A stretch of 64,000 nucleotides of DNA, taken from the NCBI GenBank assembly GCA_017562135.1, contig QEYB01000841.1:1054001-1118000 (forward strand). Reading direction: 5' to 3'. How positions within the stretch are numbered: position 1 is the stretch's first letter; each line of letters begins with the position of its first letter. The notes beneath the pieces are model-generated. The model did not search any database, was not told the origin of the DNA, and worked only from the letters and a program-made list of their open reading frames with translations. Positions 1 through 13,700 of the stretch are shown piece by piece. The DNA is from Dipylidium caninum (lineage: Eukaryota > Platyhelminthes > Cestoda > Cyclophyllidea > Dipylidiidae). A program made the translations under genes and the position numbers.

Positions 1-947
1 GGTGGCTTCCATTCACCCTTGTACGCAGGGTTAGGGATGTTCCTAGGGTGCCATTCACCCTTATAATCAGGGTTATCAATCATGGGTGGTGTCCATTCGC
101 CATCCGTCTCCTCATTCCAATCTTCAGGCTCTTTGGCATTCTTGTCGACGATAGTCTTCGGCTGGTCCCAATCGTCGGGCTTCTTGTCATCTGGATCTGG
201 GATTTCCGCTTCATCCACCCAGTCTTCTGGTTTTTTGGCATCAGGATCCTATCGAAAATTAATATACAGGTTATGTAATAGAAGGTACGTCAATGGTCTT
301 AGGAGGAATCATGTCAAAATCAGCGACAAGTGAGCCAGTTTCAACGCTTTTTTCATCAATCAGAACTTCGTAAGAGTTATCTGGACGGATTATTAGTGTA
401 TATAAGTGGGTAAGGGTATCTGATTTGCAGGGGATCGTTTTCTTCACCAGATGATTTTTGCCCTTGTATGAAAAGATTACATGTACCAGTTTTTTGTCAT
501 AACCACAAATATCGGGACCTAGAAGTCGTAAAGGGTTAAACGGACCACCATACCAAACATTATTTCATAGTGGCTTTCGCCATCAAACTCTTCAGGTTTA
601 AAGGATTCCCCAAGAAGCTTCACATATCCACCGCCGCAGTCAATGTCTTGTTCATGCTTAACCGTAAATTGCACGCAGATTGTCTTGTCTTTATTTGACA
701 GAGTTTTGGAAAATGGTGCCGAATAACGATAGAACCGGGCGTCTTGTGTGGTTTTTATACCCCCATCTTCATTATCATCGAAATTGCCTTGCGGTTTGGC
801 AAATTCACAAAGACCTAGTTTGTCTTCATCGCGCTTGGACTTTTCCCACTTGTCAATATTGCCTTCAGTGAATCTGTCCTCAAAGTATACCTCGGCTTTG
901 ATTTTGCAAACTAACAAAACTGCAAGAAGAAACGCGCGACACAACAT
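1..947 (-). CDS. CALR: Calreticulin, 5' three exons (partial)
   Basis: ER luminal Ca2+-binding lectin chaperone. Three exons are visible on the minus strand: 947-554, 518-289 and 248-1 (open at the window edge). The introns are 35 and 40 bp and the phases agree (1, then 0). I chose the ATG at 947 because it opens a signal peptide ([18 protein letters not shown]) directly before EVYFEDRF, the usual mature start; the frame also runs open to an upstream ATG at 1046. Exons 1-2 encode the lectin-like N domain, with GGGYVKLL and [14 protein letters not shown]. Exon 3 encodes the Pro-rich P domain: three [14 protein letters not shown] repeats, then GEWTPP, GEWHP and GEWKP repeats. The C-terminal acidic tail and ER-retrieval signal lie outside the window. 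Family assignment is essentially certain. Confidence 0.97.
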
Positions 948-2751
948 GACACACTGGTCGTGCAATACTGCTATGAGCCGAACAAGATAGCGGAAGCCTG
1001 GATGGTGAGTGGTCATAAAAGCGAGCCAATAGGCTATTACCAGCACATCTAAATTTATATAAATATAAACAACCTAAAACTTCTGGGTAAAGTTTCACAG
1101 GTTTTGCTTATGGATGCAAATTAAATTATAAATGTTTTTAAATGTGCATGATGCAGCAATATATGGGCGTTGGGCATCATACTCAGTCATCCAGCCGTTA
1201 AATAGCCAGTTCCACAATTTGGTTCATTAACGGAAGAGCTATTAGTAACAGATATTAGGCCAGTAAATGACTTTCAAGGCCAGGAAATGAATGTTGAACG
1301 CACTCTAAGCGAGGCATTAGTATCGCTTAAGACGTCATCAAGAGAATTCTAAACATGTAAATTTACCGATGAGTCATTAACGGAGATTAGGGCATAATAA
1401 GGATCAAAAACGAGGTCTGCTCTTTTGCATCTCCGATGTCTCATGAGCACCGAGAATCATCGAAAAGAGTTGGTTTGTTGCCCAAGGAGCTAGAAAAAAA
1501 ATTGCGACGAAATATATTCGCAAAAAACGCATAGCTTGAAGACTTCAACATGCTTTTCACGCAACAAGGCAAGCAATAAAATGTCAACTTTTAGACTGAT
1601 CATCTTCCATGATTTAAAAATGAGGAATATTGTATAGGAAAATTGGTAACACAGATTCGTGTACGGTGTAATGTCACTAAAATAGTTCATCAAGTCATTT
1701 ACGAAAGCGGAAATACGAGGAAATTCCACATCGCCGCCAAATATTTGATAAAAGAGTAAGGATACTTTTCAGCATGGAGCCTGAATCAATTTTAATCTGC
1801 ATACATTATAAAGACCATAACGTCAACGAAATTATAATCTAATTAAATGTAGGCGTAATTGTAAAATTTTTGGAGATCAAAACTAAAGAAAATTTACACA
1901 GAAATTTCACGCGAATTCTAATTCGGAGGCAGATAATATTATAAAATTAAATCTTAACCTTATTCATTTAAATCAATCGATTTATTACAACAGCGAGCTT
2001 TGAGAGCTTGGTTTTATACCATTACCGAACCAGAAGCAGCAGTCAGCCCTTGTGAAAAATTCATCGACAAGTTATAACGTTTTTCACTTAACTGTCAGTT
2101 AAAATTTTTAATGTGTTAACAACTGTAAATTGATGCATTGTACTATTGGGCTTGGGGAGACTCTATTCGCGATTTTATGAAAAGCGCTCGTTGCTACTGA
2201 ATTCCGCGTGACGGTGTCGGGGGGTGCAGGTGTTTCCTCATTTCCTGGTATATATTGAATTAACTTGATTGAATACCGAGCCTTTGGTTATTTTTTTATT
2301 TTCCTGTGTTCTCCAAACAAATGACACAGAAATCGATGAAAAGCAGTTATATAGAACTTCCTAATATTCGCCAAAGTACGTCGTATTTGCTCGTTCCATT
2401 TCATAAGCCCCACCTAAATTTTGTGCTCTCTTGGCGTAGTGTGCTTAAATTAGGTCTGAGCCATTAATTTCCAAGTGAGATGGCATTTTTGGATGTGTTT
2501 TCCTTATGGAAAAAATTTAATTCTTAAAGTTATGGTGCTGCCCTTGTAATGCAAAATTACCATGCAACACGGATTATATTGTCTTTTCGTTAATAGACCT
2601 TTTGGGCTACGATAGATGTTAAACTAATTCCGATGATTTTTTGCCTTCTTTTATTTTAATGGCCGACGACGTTGTAACGAATGCCGTTTATATTTAAACT
2701 TTTATATGTAACTCAAATCGAGTTACTGATGGGGTTCTGTGCGCGTTCTAG
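948..2751. other. Intergenic region between calreticulin and the CCDC57-like gene
   Basis: The two flanking genes are transcribed away from each other, so this AT-rich stretch should hold the calreticulin promoter and the 5' end of the coiled-coil gene. The first visible coiled-coil exon starts at 2752 after an acceptor, so at least one short upstream exon is probably hidden here. I could not identify it. I see no RNA gene or repeat. Confidence 0.5.
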
Positions 2752-5046
2752 TATTTAAGCAAGAAGAAGAATGGAAGCATTTATTAGCAGAAGAAGTTAA
2801 TTCTTTGCAGCAGGCAATAGTGCAGAAGGAGGCAAAAATTTCTGAACAGAAGGTACAATTAGACGAGCTGAAAAAGTCATTCATCTATAACTACGATCTT
2901 CTTAAATCACGCGATAGTGAGTTGTTACATTATGAAAAAACTATCTCCCAAATCCAAAAGGTGAGCTCATTTACCACACTCACTCATTCCCTCACCATTG
3001 ACAGATTTTATCAAAACGAGAAGCAGAAAATAGTGAGCTCCGCATAAATTTAGACCAAACGAAGGAAGAACTGCTCAAAAGTCAACAAGATGCTGTCGAT
3101 TGGCGAAATCGTTTTGAAGAGGAGTCAAGGCGCGCAGTTACTCAAGAGGCGGAACTTCGGCGGGCGGCTAATTCAGCTTTAGCCAAACTAGCTGAATCTG
3201 AGGCTGCAGAACGACGTCGTCTAGCTGCCGAAGTGACGCGAGCACAGGCTGACCTTGAAGCGGAACGCGCGCGAGCTGCTACTGACCTGGAGGCAGCGCT
3301 GGCCGAAGCATCGCGTCGAGCCTCTGATGCGTCAGCAGAAGCTGGACGTGCAAGGTTAACAGCAGAGATGCGTGCAACTGCTGCAGAGGATGCAGCATCT
3401 AGGGCAAGGCAAGAGGCTAGACGAGTGGGTCAAGAACTCTTCTCTGCTAACGAAACTCTCGCCAGACTCGACACGGAGGTCGCAGCAAAGACACAGGCTG
3501 CGCAACAAGCGGAGGAAAGAGTACAGGAACTGAAAACAGCGCTAACGGAAATGGAAAAGTCCAAAGCCGCATGTGAACTGAAACTCTCTCGTCTGGAGTC
3601 ACGCTGTGAGATGGAGAAACGTGCTATGAGCAAGGAACTTGGCGTTCTCACGTAGATCATCATGCTAATAATATACTTCTTTGTTGCTAACTACATATCA
3701 TGCTCATCTAATCAAATTCGATCCCATAATCGAAGAATTTCCAAAGTCGTTCAACAGTTAGCGGTTAGTTTAATCTAATCTCTCTGTCTCAATATTAATA
3801 CCTGAGGTTCGCTCACCTAGTTTATCTGTTTAAATATATAAGCATTTTAACAGGAATATAATAAGTTCCTTTAAAAGTTATATCCATTTTTAACGTTTTG
3901 CATCGGTTTTTATGGAGCAAATAGCGCAAGGATATTCATCTAAATTTTCATTCACGGCTAGCTTTTGTGCATATTCTAAAGGTTGCCCGACAATTTTCAA
4001 CACGGTAATGACGAAATTTTGCATACACTTTTTAGAATTTGACTTATAGTTGAAGTGATTAAATATCGCGAGGATCGACAGAGATTCCATTTTGGTCTGA
4101 AGGCTTATTTCTTTGACATTTCCAGTCACTTTTCGTGAATATTTTTCTAACAAAACCTATGTCATCCCTACACAGTGGAGAAAGTTTTGTATAGTAGTGG
4201 ATAAAGTTGTCCAAGTTTAATTCCAACCTATATCACCTTCATGTAGTGATTCCGAAAAGTCACTCAAAATGCAGGTCTACACGTTAACTCGCAATCTAGC
4301 CGCCTTTCGAGAGGAGACTGAAGCTGAAAATCATCGCCTTCTGAACGCCCTCACGGCAGCTGAGAAGTCGGCAAACGAAGCTGTAGAGGCCCTGGATGCT
4401 GCCGAAGTTGAACGTCAGTTGGCTCTCAAGAATGCCAAGGCTTTGGAAACCGAGAACCGTCGCCTTCGAGGCGATCTTAATCGTGCACTTGCTCATGGAA
4501 ACATAATCGAACAAAAAAAGCTTCCTGTGTCTCAAGATAATGCAAATCCCCGCGAATTGGTGGCTCAAATAATTTCTCTCCAACTTACTTTGTGCCAAAC
4601 TTCAGGATGAAAACCGGCAATTGCGACGGCAAAACACAAGAAATAATGAGTCGTTCGAGTTGAGACGACAACTTGACAAAGCTAATCAACAAATTGAGTG
4701 TCTAGCGAGTGAAAATTTGACGTTGTTGCAGTTGAGTAACAGGATGAGGGCTCGTGAGAGACGAGGTGTAGAGATCATTGGCGCCCCGGCAGCGATACAT
4801 ACGCGGCGACCGGAACTGCAAAATGTCAAAGCGAAAAGGTTCGGTTCCGGTGAAGTGTCGCCCGACACACCATTACCTGGGAAGATGAAGTCGCGTGGTG
4901 GTGACGAAATCTCCTTAATTGTCTCTTCGGACGACGATGATGATGAAGGTGACGAGTCCGAAACGCGCATATTGCAACAGTCGACGAGTTCTAATGTCGA
5001 TATTAACAACAATGGAACATCAGTTTCTCAGGTCTGGAACACCTAA
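2752..5046 (+). CDS. Coiled-coil protein resembling CCDC57 (5' end missing)
   Basis: Exons: 2752-2960, 3005 to about 3648, about 4275 to 4559, and 4606-5046 (stop). The first exon reads QEEEWKHLL, then LDELKKSFIYNYDLL, then SRDSELLHYE. This matches the start of vertebrate CCDC57 (EEEW..., then FVYN, then ERDRELERY), a centriolar-satellite and microtubule protein. The next exon is a long Ala/Glu/Arg-rich coiled coil (AEAERARAA-type heptads). The last exon continues the coil and ends in a Ser/Asp tail with a run of Asp (SSDDDDDEGDE). The first few residues must lie in an undetected upstream exon. The junctions near 3650/4275 and 4560/4606 are uncertain; the second is treated under findings. Identity rests on the N-terminal motif only, because the coiled coil itself is not diagnostic. 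Confidence 0.6.
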
Positions 5047-6252
5047 CGGTCTCTTATCATTTTGGTCTTTGTTTTCCTAAAATTTTGGTGCGTATATAAA
5101 CTGGTGGGTTCTTATCGTATGGCTTGACACGTGCTATCTTCCTGCTCAACTGGTGCAATGGGAAGGGTTATAATTGTAAACTTACTGTAGTAATCTTCTA
5201 ATGGCGAATTTGAGGACGTAATGATGAAAGGCGAGGGGAGGTCAACAAGTCGAATGATTTTTTGCCGTTGATCTACGAACTGAATTGCTTTGTAGCAACT
5301 AAATTAAATAAAGTTAAAACAGGTGTTATTTATTCTTTGGTCTTTGGAGTGCTACGAAACCATACTAATGAACTTGCAACATCGAGGCGTTATTTGATAA
5401 TCGCATTGATTCTTTTAACTTATCAAAAAGGGCACTCAGCCTGCTACGATTTTGGTTGCTACCACTTGAGTCTCGGTGGCGTCCTGATTCGCACTAAAGG
5501 CATGTGTGGGAACTGGCTTTAAGATTATAGTTCTAAAAACAAGTCTGCTTGAACTTAATTTTCTGCCATGTTCTCTATTTGCTTTGCTGGCTCTATTCAT
5601 GCCACTGCTCTTATGTTTGGCTACCATTACGTTACCTGTTTTTCATTCCTACTCGTCCAATTTTTTTTACACTTCGAGAACATTTATCTTCTTAAAACTT
5701 TTACAGTTACGGTGGGAAGAAAATGTATTTTTCACCTACGTCTAGACGCGAAACAGTGGTTACCACGAGCAGCATCCAAAAAGTTCGTCTTATATCGTAC
5801 ATTGATACAGTCCTTGATAAAGATTCTGTGAATTTTATTTTTTTAATCTCTTACCTTAGCTATCAATTTGTTCCAAATTTTCGTTAATCATAAAGTAGTT
5901 CAGCTGGTCAGAAAACTGCCTCACTGTTTATAATATAGACCCTTGATATGTGCTCCTCTTTTTTTCTGTGTTCTTGACGGAATTGTACGTTTATTATGGT
6001 TCTCGTATCTCTTATTCACCCCTCAGATTATTTAAGTATTGAATTTGGGTGGCCTTTAAAACCTTTACTACGAACGTTTTAGTTTTACGATTCTTTTAAA
6101 TAATAGGTACAGTTTAGTCGTTAGAAGGTTGTATCAATGTTTAATACCCTTTGTAAAGTTATGTGGGACTTTGGAACACATCATAAAATAGGTTTTTGAC
6201 GCACTCTATGAGAGAAAACCTTACTATTTGTAAACATTTTTTTATTCTCTAG
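5047..6252. other. Gap between the CCDC57-like and SS18-like genes
   Basis: AT-rich sequence with no supportable coding exon. The SS18-like reading frame begins at an acceptor at 6251-6252, so its first exon or a trans-splice acceptor should be here. No candidate encoding the usual N-terminal residues before the ILDDN motif was recognised. Confidence 0.4.
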
Positions 6253-7175
6253 ATTCTAGATGACAATGTGCACCTTATCCATAATATAATTAATCATCAA
6301 AAGTCGGGAAACAATAATCATGAACTGCAGGAACTGCAGATTCTTCACAAAAACCTCATCTACTTAGCCACGATTGCAGACCAGGCAACGAATAACGGTG
6401 CAGCCGCTCAAAGGGGACCGCCACCACCGCCTCCAGGTTTTCCATCGGGGGCGGGAGGGCCGCCAGAACATCCTATGCCTTTCCAACCGTCTCCAAACGT
6501 CTATCCTCCTGGTCCGCCTCAGTCACGTGGGCAACCTGTGGTGCCTAATTACATGACTCCCGTCGGCAAGTTTTCGGTTCTTATCAATTGATGTTTATAG
6601 GGGCACCAATGATGCCACAACATCAGCATGGACTTCCTCCTCAACAGCAACAGCAGCCACCGCCTCCGCCAACACAGACTGGTGTTGATGATCGCATCTT
6701 TATGCAGCAGCAGCGGGTGTGTTGGGTATTGTTGTTTTATCGTTCTACTTTTTCATGGCTAAGTAGTTTGACTATTTTAGCGTGTGAACTTTGTAAATTT
6801 CAGACGGGACCTCTGCCTTCTTATGGCTATATGGCGGGACCGCCACAACCACCGCAGCAGCAGCCGCAGCAGCAACAACCACAGCAACAAATGTTCACAT
6901 TGACTTCTGCCAATGAATTCGGCCCTCCTCGATACGAGAACCCAGGTCAGCCCGTGGAGGTTGGAGGGTTGTCTGAGGCCCCTCCTGTGAGTGCTCCACC
7001 ACTTCAATCAGTTCCCTCCTCAGGTGTTGGTAGTGGTGTTCCACTTGCGCCCAGAAGCGTCACAACGCCTTCGCCTAAACCTGTACCGACTTGTGAACAA
7101 CACACAGTTGGAGAGCAGCAGCAATTATCAACACATCCGCCACAGAGTCAAACACCATCCACCTCCGCCGCTTGA
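6253..7175 (+). CDS. SS18: SS18/SYT-family SWI/SNF subunit (first exon missing)
   Basis: Subunit of BRG1/BRM-associated (SWI/SNF) chromatin-remodelling complexes; nuclear co-activator. The first visible exon encodes the SNH domain: ILDDNVHLIHNIINHQKSG, then LQILHKNLIYLATIADQ, close to human LDDNNHLIQ and HRNLVYLATIAD. Pro-rich and Gln-rich segments follow (PPPPPPGFP, QQQQQPPPPP, QPQQQQPQQQ), as in the QPGY half of SS18, though Gly-Tyr repeats are few. Proposed exons are 6253-6526, 6601-6716 and 6804-7175, 762 nt and phase-consistent. The first donor could instead be nearer 6561. The 87-bp second intron has no in-frame stop. The protein lacks the few residues normally before ILDDN, so one 5' exon is missing or an SL supplies the AUG. 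Confidence 0.85.
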
Positions 7176-7673
7176 ATATCGAGAGAACATTGCATTGGTA
7201 GTTTTACTGGGAGAAATGTACTGTTGTACCTTCTTTTATTACACCTTGGCTGTCGTGTACCTTTTATCCCCTGTCCGTCGTCCGCCTCTCACCTTACTTT
7301 CCCTGAATCTCCTTGGTTTGTTTTGCGCATCGAAACGCAATCGAATAGATTAACTGATGAATACTTTTAGCCTAATTTCTCGGCGGGACACACTCTTTTC
7401 CAAACCTCGATGTTCGTCAAACAAATGCGATGAAGTGGAAGCGACTAGCGTAATTCAAGAGAGTAGGACATTTGGAAGTAGTTTTTTTGGTCTTGTGACT
7501 TAGGTCTTCTGGTCGGCCTCCATGACAGGCTGACCTCAATGCCATTTGTGCCACCACAGTTGCTACAAAAATTGCTTTTAGGGCGAGGAGAGGAGTGATG
7601 GATCGGTAAGGCTGAGGTCTTTGTGCAGACAGACAGGGTTAGGAGGTCGAGAAACACATGAGAACTCCTTAAG

Positions 7674-7703
7674 TATAAATTACTACGGTATAAATTACTA
7701 CGG
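7674..7703. repeat. Two tandem 15-bp copies
   Basis: TATAAATTACTACGG occurs twice in perfect tandem, about 500 bp after the SS18-like stop codon. It probably lies in the 3' UTR or just beyond it. Confidence 0.9.
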
Positions 7704-10700
7704 TTCCATGCGCCATTGTGCTATCTAATAAGGCGGTGTTGTTGGGTGAGCGAGGGGCTCCACGAGGAGCATCCTTCACCCCTTACATTTGGCTGTTGAA
7801 TGGAAGAAGGGGGGATGAGCAGGCGGCACTCACTCATTTGCGCAGGAACACTGCGTTTTCTTGCCAAAGATGAGGCGACTTATCGGGTTACTGACAGACG
7901 GGTAGGACGTGCACCCATCAGGACCATGGCGACGACGACGAGGTCGACGGCCGCCTCACAGAGGACGCGGCGTGTTCGTTACCTGTCTAGAAGGCGATAA
8001 GGCGGCAGTTTGGCATGAAGCGCGACGAGAGTGGGCAGACAGAGGCGGTGAATAGGACGGTGGGTGGTTTCGTGTGGGAAAACGGTGGGATAATTCCCCC
8101 TCCACCACATGTGAGGTGACTACTCGCGGCGGATAAGGTCATAGGTGCCTGCTATTCTGGTGGGTTTTTCGCCATATTTGCACCCATTTTTTCATGTTAA
8201 ACGCATTCTATCTCCTGGCTAAATTATGTCAAGACCTACAGCCAACATGGACAAATTAATTTTATCTTCTGTCATGTTGTAATTATGAGATGTCTCTTTT
8301 AAACGCATTAAGGGTTTTGAACTTGTGATTCACGGATTCAGTTAATTACGACGTTTCAAACGTGCACTTGGGGTTGCTGTGCTCTCCTTTTTTCCGCGTT
8401 AAACGTTTTTCTCCAAAGCGCCACTATCACAAACAGCCATTGAACCACGCCTGGATAAGTAAGAGGACTGAAACAATGAATGAATTTCTCTACAAACTAT
8501 TTAAATTGAGTACTGAAGTTGTTTGTAGTCCCGAACATTGTTGTCCCCTTACTAGACTATTTGTATAAGTCCTAAAGTATTTCTGTAGGAAAGAATTTTT
8601 GTTAGTGCTTTGGATATTTCGAGGGGGTGGATTAAATAACAATTTCCTTTGACTAGCAGTGGAATCCGTGTAACGCTGGATACCCAGTGTCCAACCACTT
8701 CGCCACTCGGGAAGTCGTTGGGAGAGCGTGTTTCACATGCTCACTTCAAAACATTGTCGAGGGGAACTCGGAACGGATCCAGTCTAACGCACATGTTTTT
8801 CTTCATCAAGTGGTTCATATTCTTGCCGAGTGAGGTGCTGGTCCTTATTTTAAAACCTCGATTAAGTTTGGTCATCACGAAGGGGAGATAAATATAAGAT
8901 GCGACCATTGCCCTCGGTTCAATTCAACAATGAGGGAGTGTGTTCAGGACATTGAGCGTCCAAGGGAGTGACTACAAATGTGGGCAGCTAGACGGATTAG
9001 CTGTTACAAGACCGCGGACATTGACCCGGGCGCCTTAGCTAACCTGATCGGTGTCGGCGTTGAATGAATAGGAAGGCGAGTAGGTGGAGGTGGCCTCAGA
9101 ACGAGTGGAAGTGTCCGATGGTACGGTTCATGAGGATGAAGACGGCACTGGCTTTTCACCAATCAGCAGGCTGCTCATCCGAAAGGTGGCGGAGGGCAAG
9201 TCGCATTTCTTTCGCCAATTAGGAACCCGACGTCAATCATCACCATCACCAGTTCCTGACTGCCCGTCTGTCCCCTGTCCATCCATCATCTGTATTCGTC
9301 TCTCGACTGTTGCGTCCAGTTCGACGCAGCCTGTAGGATGATAAAGCAAGCATAGCCTTTCGGGACAGTGCCGACATTAATTGAGCAGCAGAAACAGTCC
9401 AGAAGGGAGGTTGGCTGGTCAGGTGCCTGATGCTTCGGCCGTTTGGGACCCCTCGGACTTATGCCGCAATGAATCGGGCTTCGACCCACGCTCATTCGCA
9501 CTTGACCAAATGTTAAAGTGATTTGGCTGGCCGCTGAAGGGAACTCTAGCCGATGTGTCGGCTTCTTCTTAGCAAGCAAATAATAAGAAATTTTCTGACG
9601 TTAAAATAAACACCGAAAGAATCCAAAAAGGCTTTTAACAGACCGTTAACTGTCGTTAACTGTTCCCTAACAGCGAGAAATTAGAATTTGCCCCCGCTGG
9701 AATTTGAGAATAATGGGGAAGATTAGCAAGCTTCCCGTTTTTCCCGAGTTGAACGTCAAACTACGCCACAGTGGGGCATCTGGCGTGTTGTTCTTTCTTC
9801 TCTACTTGGCCGGGGTTTTGGCCGCAAGGGCAGCCAGCGATGTTCTTACCATTGTTAGAGCTGCAATGTAGCGCCGCAAGTTGCCTTCTATCAAAATGTG
9901 TCTTTATTCTTTCACTTCATGTGTATTCACCGCAATCTTGATTGTTTTTTTTTCTTAGGAACAAACAACATGACGTGAGGTGGCTTTGAGTACGCCCCCT
10001 CAATAACCGGTAACCGTGGGTCCCACCAAACATCCATAAAACAGCTTCTTACTTCGTGTAAGTTACCCAGCCCGATTTGACGCCGTCGCCTTCTCATAGG
10101 ATATTCACTTTAGTCGGCTATTTCTCTTATTTGTGTAATAGATGGTGAAGGCGCTTCACTAACTCATGTGAGTTCAGGCTTTCAAAGAGCGTCGAAGGAG
10201 CGCAATTCCAAGTGCGATAGCGAAGTGCTCATCAAAACACGACGTATGCATGCCTTGGAATATTACACGATGGACTAGGTAAACACAGACTAGGTGGCTA
10301 AAGGGTATGTTACGTTTCGGCTGCTTCGGTGCTTTTCGAGGTTTACATCACATTCTGCTCGCCTGTGCAGACTGTCGGCGTTGTTAAGGCAATGACCATC
10401 TTAAAATCACGTTTAGAATTTCATTGTACTGTAAGCGTGAAATAATGCACCAGCGACAGCCAAGTCGGCTTGTAACCGAGGCCAGGTGAGATGCGAACAC
10501 TTTTGACGTCATCATCTCAACCGTGATTGTCAAAATGACGACGCGTCGGAATGCAACGCTTCAGTGACCCCAAAAGCGGTTCACTTGCTGACGCATCATG
10601 CGCGGCTTCAGGGCGGTTCCCACCTCAGGACGAAAAAACTTCAACATTTATAAAACTCACTTCCCATGCTATCGCTGCTCCATGTCACTTCGCGTGCAAT

Positions 10701-10733
10701 TTAGTGGTCGGCGGTGCTCTTCTTCTCCGCTTT

Positions 10734-10761
10734 CTCCTCCTCCTCCTCCTCCTCCTCCTCC
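10734..10761. repeat. (TCC)n microsatellite
   Basis: An uninterrupted run of TCC triplets of about 28 bp. It is followed at once by a TATAAATT sequence, but no gene is visible downstream. Confidence 0.9.
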
Positions 10762-13700
10762 GTATAAATTCCACTTCGAAGTATGGAGAATATTTTCCAG
10801 CCTCCTCAATGCCTACAATGTGTGTATCACGTCTTTGTTCTCTCATTTCGCCGAAAACAGACTCCTTCATTTGTACTTTTGATGGTACCCTCTACGCAAT
10901 TTAAAACTCCTCCGTCAGACGAGAGGGCTCCGTGTCTCAAGCTAACTGACACCTCAGCACTGCCACCTCACTAAGGGTGTGTTCACCATTTTTCTGCGTT
11001 CGGGAGGTAAAGGCAGTAAATTCAGGTAAATTTAACCAAATTTCATTTCATTGTGGCTAAGTTGCTGCAAGACAACACCAAACGCACAATTAATTGTGCG
11101 TCCATCTTAATCATCACAGTTGCCAAAGTCGACCGGCCATTGAAAGACGACCTAGGGCAGATGCGGTTTGTTAGGTCACCTCAACTCCGCCCCCATTGTT
11201 TTACGCCGCGCTTCAGGACTCTGGTGATGAGGGGTCTGGAACACAGTCTCCCCCGCGACCTCTTCTGGGCCTTTTCTTCACCGCCGAGCAGTTGGACTTC
11301 TCAGGGCGACTGGCGCGTGCGATAATTTGTCCTAAGCTCTCCGTTCAACGCCTCTAGTCGACACTGCCAATCAGTTGTCGGAATATTCAAGTGAATTTTT
11401 TAAAGTCGAAAGAGTGCAACTGAGAAACCAAGGGAGAAATTGACGTGACAACTTGGCCGGAGTGTGAATAAAATTATAAAATCCTAATGTGGCAACTTCA
11501 TCAGTGGACCAACTGCTCGTGTATCCAAAAGTACCGTGGCGGACATTAGGAGGAGCTCTCGGCGAGGAAGCAGCGAAAGTAAAGACAGCCTTCAAAGCGA
11601 ATGACAGATTGACTCGTGACAAACACGAAATCGCAGTCCTCAAATACACGCCCCTCCTGCCTGCAGCACTTACGAGGGATTTGTGATTTTATTCCGTCCC
11701 AGGTAATGCCTTATTCCAAAGTTTGAGGGGTTTAGGTGAAGCCACAAATCCCCGCTCTACTTCATTGTTAAGATCCAACTGCTGGGCCACGACAAGCATA
11801 AAAAACGCCTCATTAGTCGTTATTAGCCCCTTCGCAAAACGACTGTCAGGGTGAAATAATCAAGTGGGGGACGGACATTTTGGCGGCTTTTTATAATACA
11901 TTTGTGAAATTTTCCACATTACAGCATATGTTATAAGTTCTCGGTGTAATTTTGGGTGCGCAAAAGTTCCCTTAAAACGGCAAAAATACATCCAAAATGG
12001 AGCGAGGTGAGACGGCTCTGGCACAAACTATTTTGTTGCTGCGTCGGTGTCTTGTCACCTTATCAACCGGTCGCGTGTGTGCTATGACGGGCAAGACAGC
12101 GACGTTTTCATCAGCCTTTCTCGTCCCATCAGCGGCACCGCACTGTCAGGCTGTCAAAACGGCGGTTCACTCTCGTCTTTCCGACGTGAACAATTACAGA
12201 AATCATCTCAGTTATTAACAATGCTGCTGTTCCCCTTAGGCACTTCTTCCTTAGTCTCGTTCGCTTTCCTGTGAAGCTACGGTAAATCGTCCAACCAAAT
12301 GTTGCTGGAGTTACGTTTGATAGAGAGTTGCAGTAAACACGGTGGCCATCCCCGCCCCGCCTTTCCTTGTGGTAGGGTCTGGAGACTGCCTTATCATTCT
12401 CATGGGTCGAGTTCACTCGTGGGTGAGAGTAAGATAGAAACGGGCAAGTTTTCAGTCTCCTCCATTCAACCCGCGCCTCTGCCCACTTGGGAGGTGCTAT
12501 CTCGTTCTCCACCTAACTAATTTCTTTCACATTTCTACTCAACAGAAATGGAAGATATTCTTCCAGGCATTTCCATTTATCGGCTTGCTTATGTCCGGTT
12601 CCTGTCAATGTCAACCTTTTAACTTCCTCCGCCTATGTCTGCTTATCACATTCTCTCTTTACACGGCCTCTCAAACTTCCCGTTCTGTTCTTCGCACTTC
12701 CTCCGTTTGTCCACACGACTTGTCCGTCTGATAAAGAGGAGAGCAGGCAAAGCCAAATGCGAGTCGCGTTGGAAGTGGTTTCACTTTCCCTCCTTAAGCG
12801 GTTCTCGTTTGTATTGTATTCTAGAGGAATGGAGAGAGAAATGAGATTCTGAGAGGGTATGGGAGAACGAGGTTGAGCTACCATCTCTTGGTTAACGGAA
12901 CGATGTCCTCTAGGATAGTAGGGGCACCTATTTTGTTGTCCACCAAAGAGTAAAGTGGACGAGTAAGGCTGGTAGTCCTTACGCCGTGCCATTCAGGGGG
13001 AGGGGAGCTTGATTTCTCTTCCCCTTACGTCATCCAATTAGGGGCGGCCCGAGAGGCGCCCGGAGAAATGTTGTAGATCAGGCGACCCCGCGATCCAATC
13101 GCCCAAGAAACTGGATCTTTTTGTGCCACCGAGAAGGTAGTCAAGAGTACGGAGCAGTGTAGGGGCGGTCGTTACCGAATTACCCGGTTAATTACTTAAC
13201 TCCCTCACCTGCATCTACAACAAAGGCTTCTGTCTGTCACACCGACAGCAGGAAGCATGTGCACTCACATTCCTTTCCGGCTGCCTTCCTCGCGGGGCGA
13301 CAAGAAATTGACCAGCGGCGAGATCAAAGCCCGTCTCCCCGGGAGTAGCGCTGGCATGCGAGGAGCGAAAGGTGGAGAAAGCCAATACGACGATGATGGA
13401 CGTGATATTAGCAGTGTCGCAACCGGAAGGTTTGCTGGATGACTTCCACTTGCATCAAAAGTCAGCTATTTTTGGGCCCTTGGCATCCATCCAGTCTATG
13501 CGGTTGTGGACGATGCCGTCCGATCAGCCTACTCTTTAAAAATTGTCTACAATCTGAAGCTCCTAGTCCTGGAGGATCAATGAATTCGCGGAATTACCAT
13601 CTTGTCATTAGTCTGACTGACCGAACGTCAACCAAACTGCTTCCAGATGCTCGTCAGTACGGCGTAAAATAATGATTTCATGTGTCGAAAGCACATAGGA

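Noticed and set aside
1490..1729. 79-codon minus-strand frame upstream of calreticulin
   Set aside because: AT-rich, hydrophobic by composition, with no splice context or known motif.
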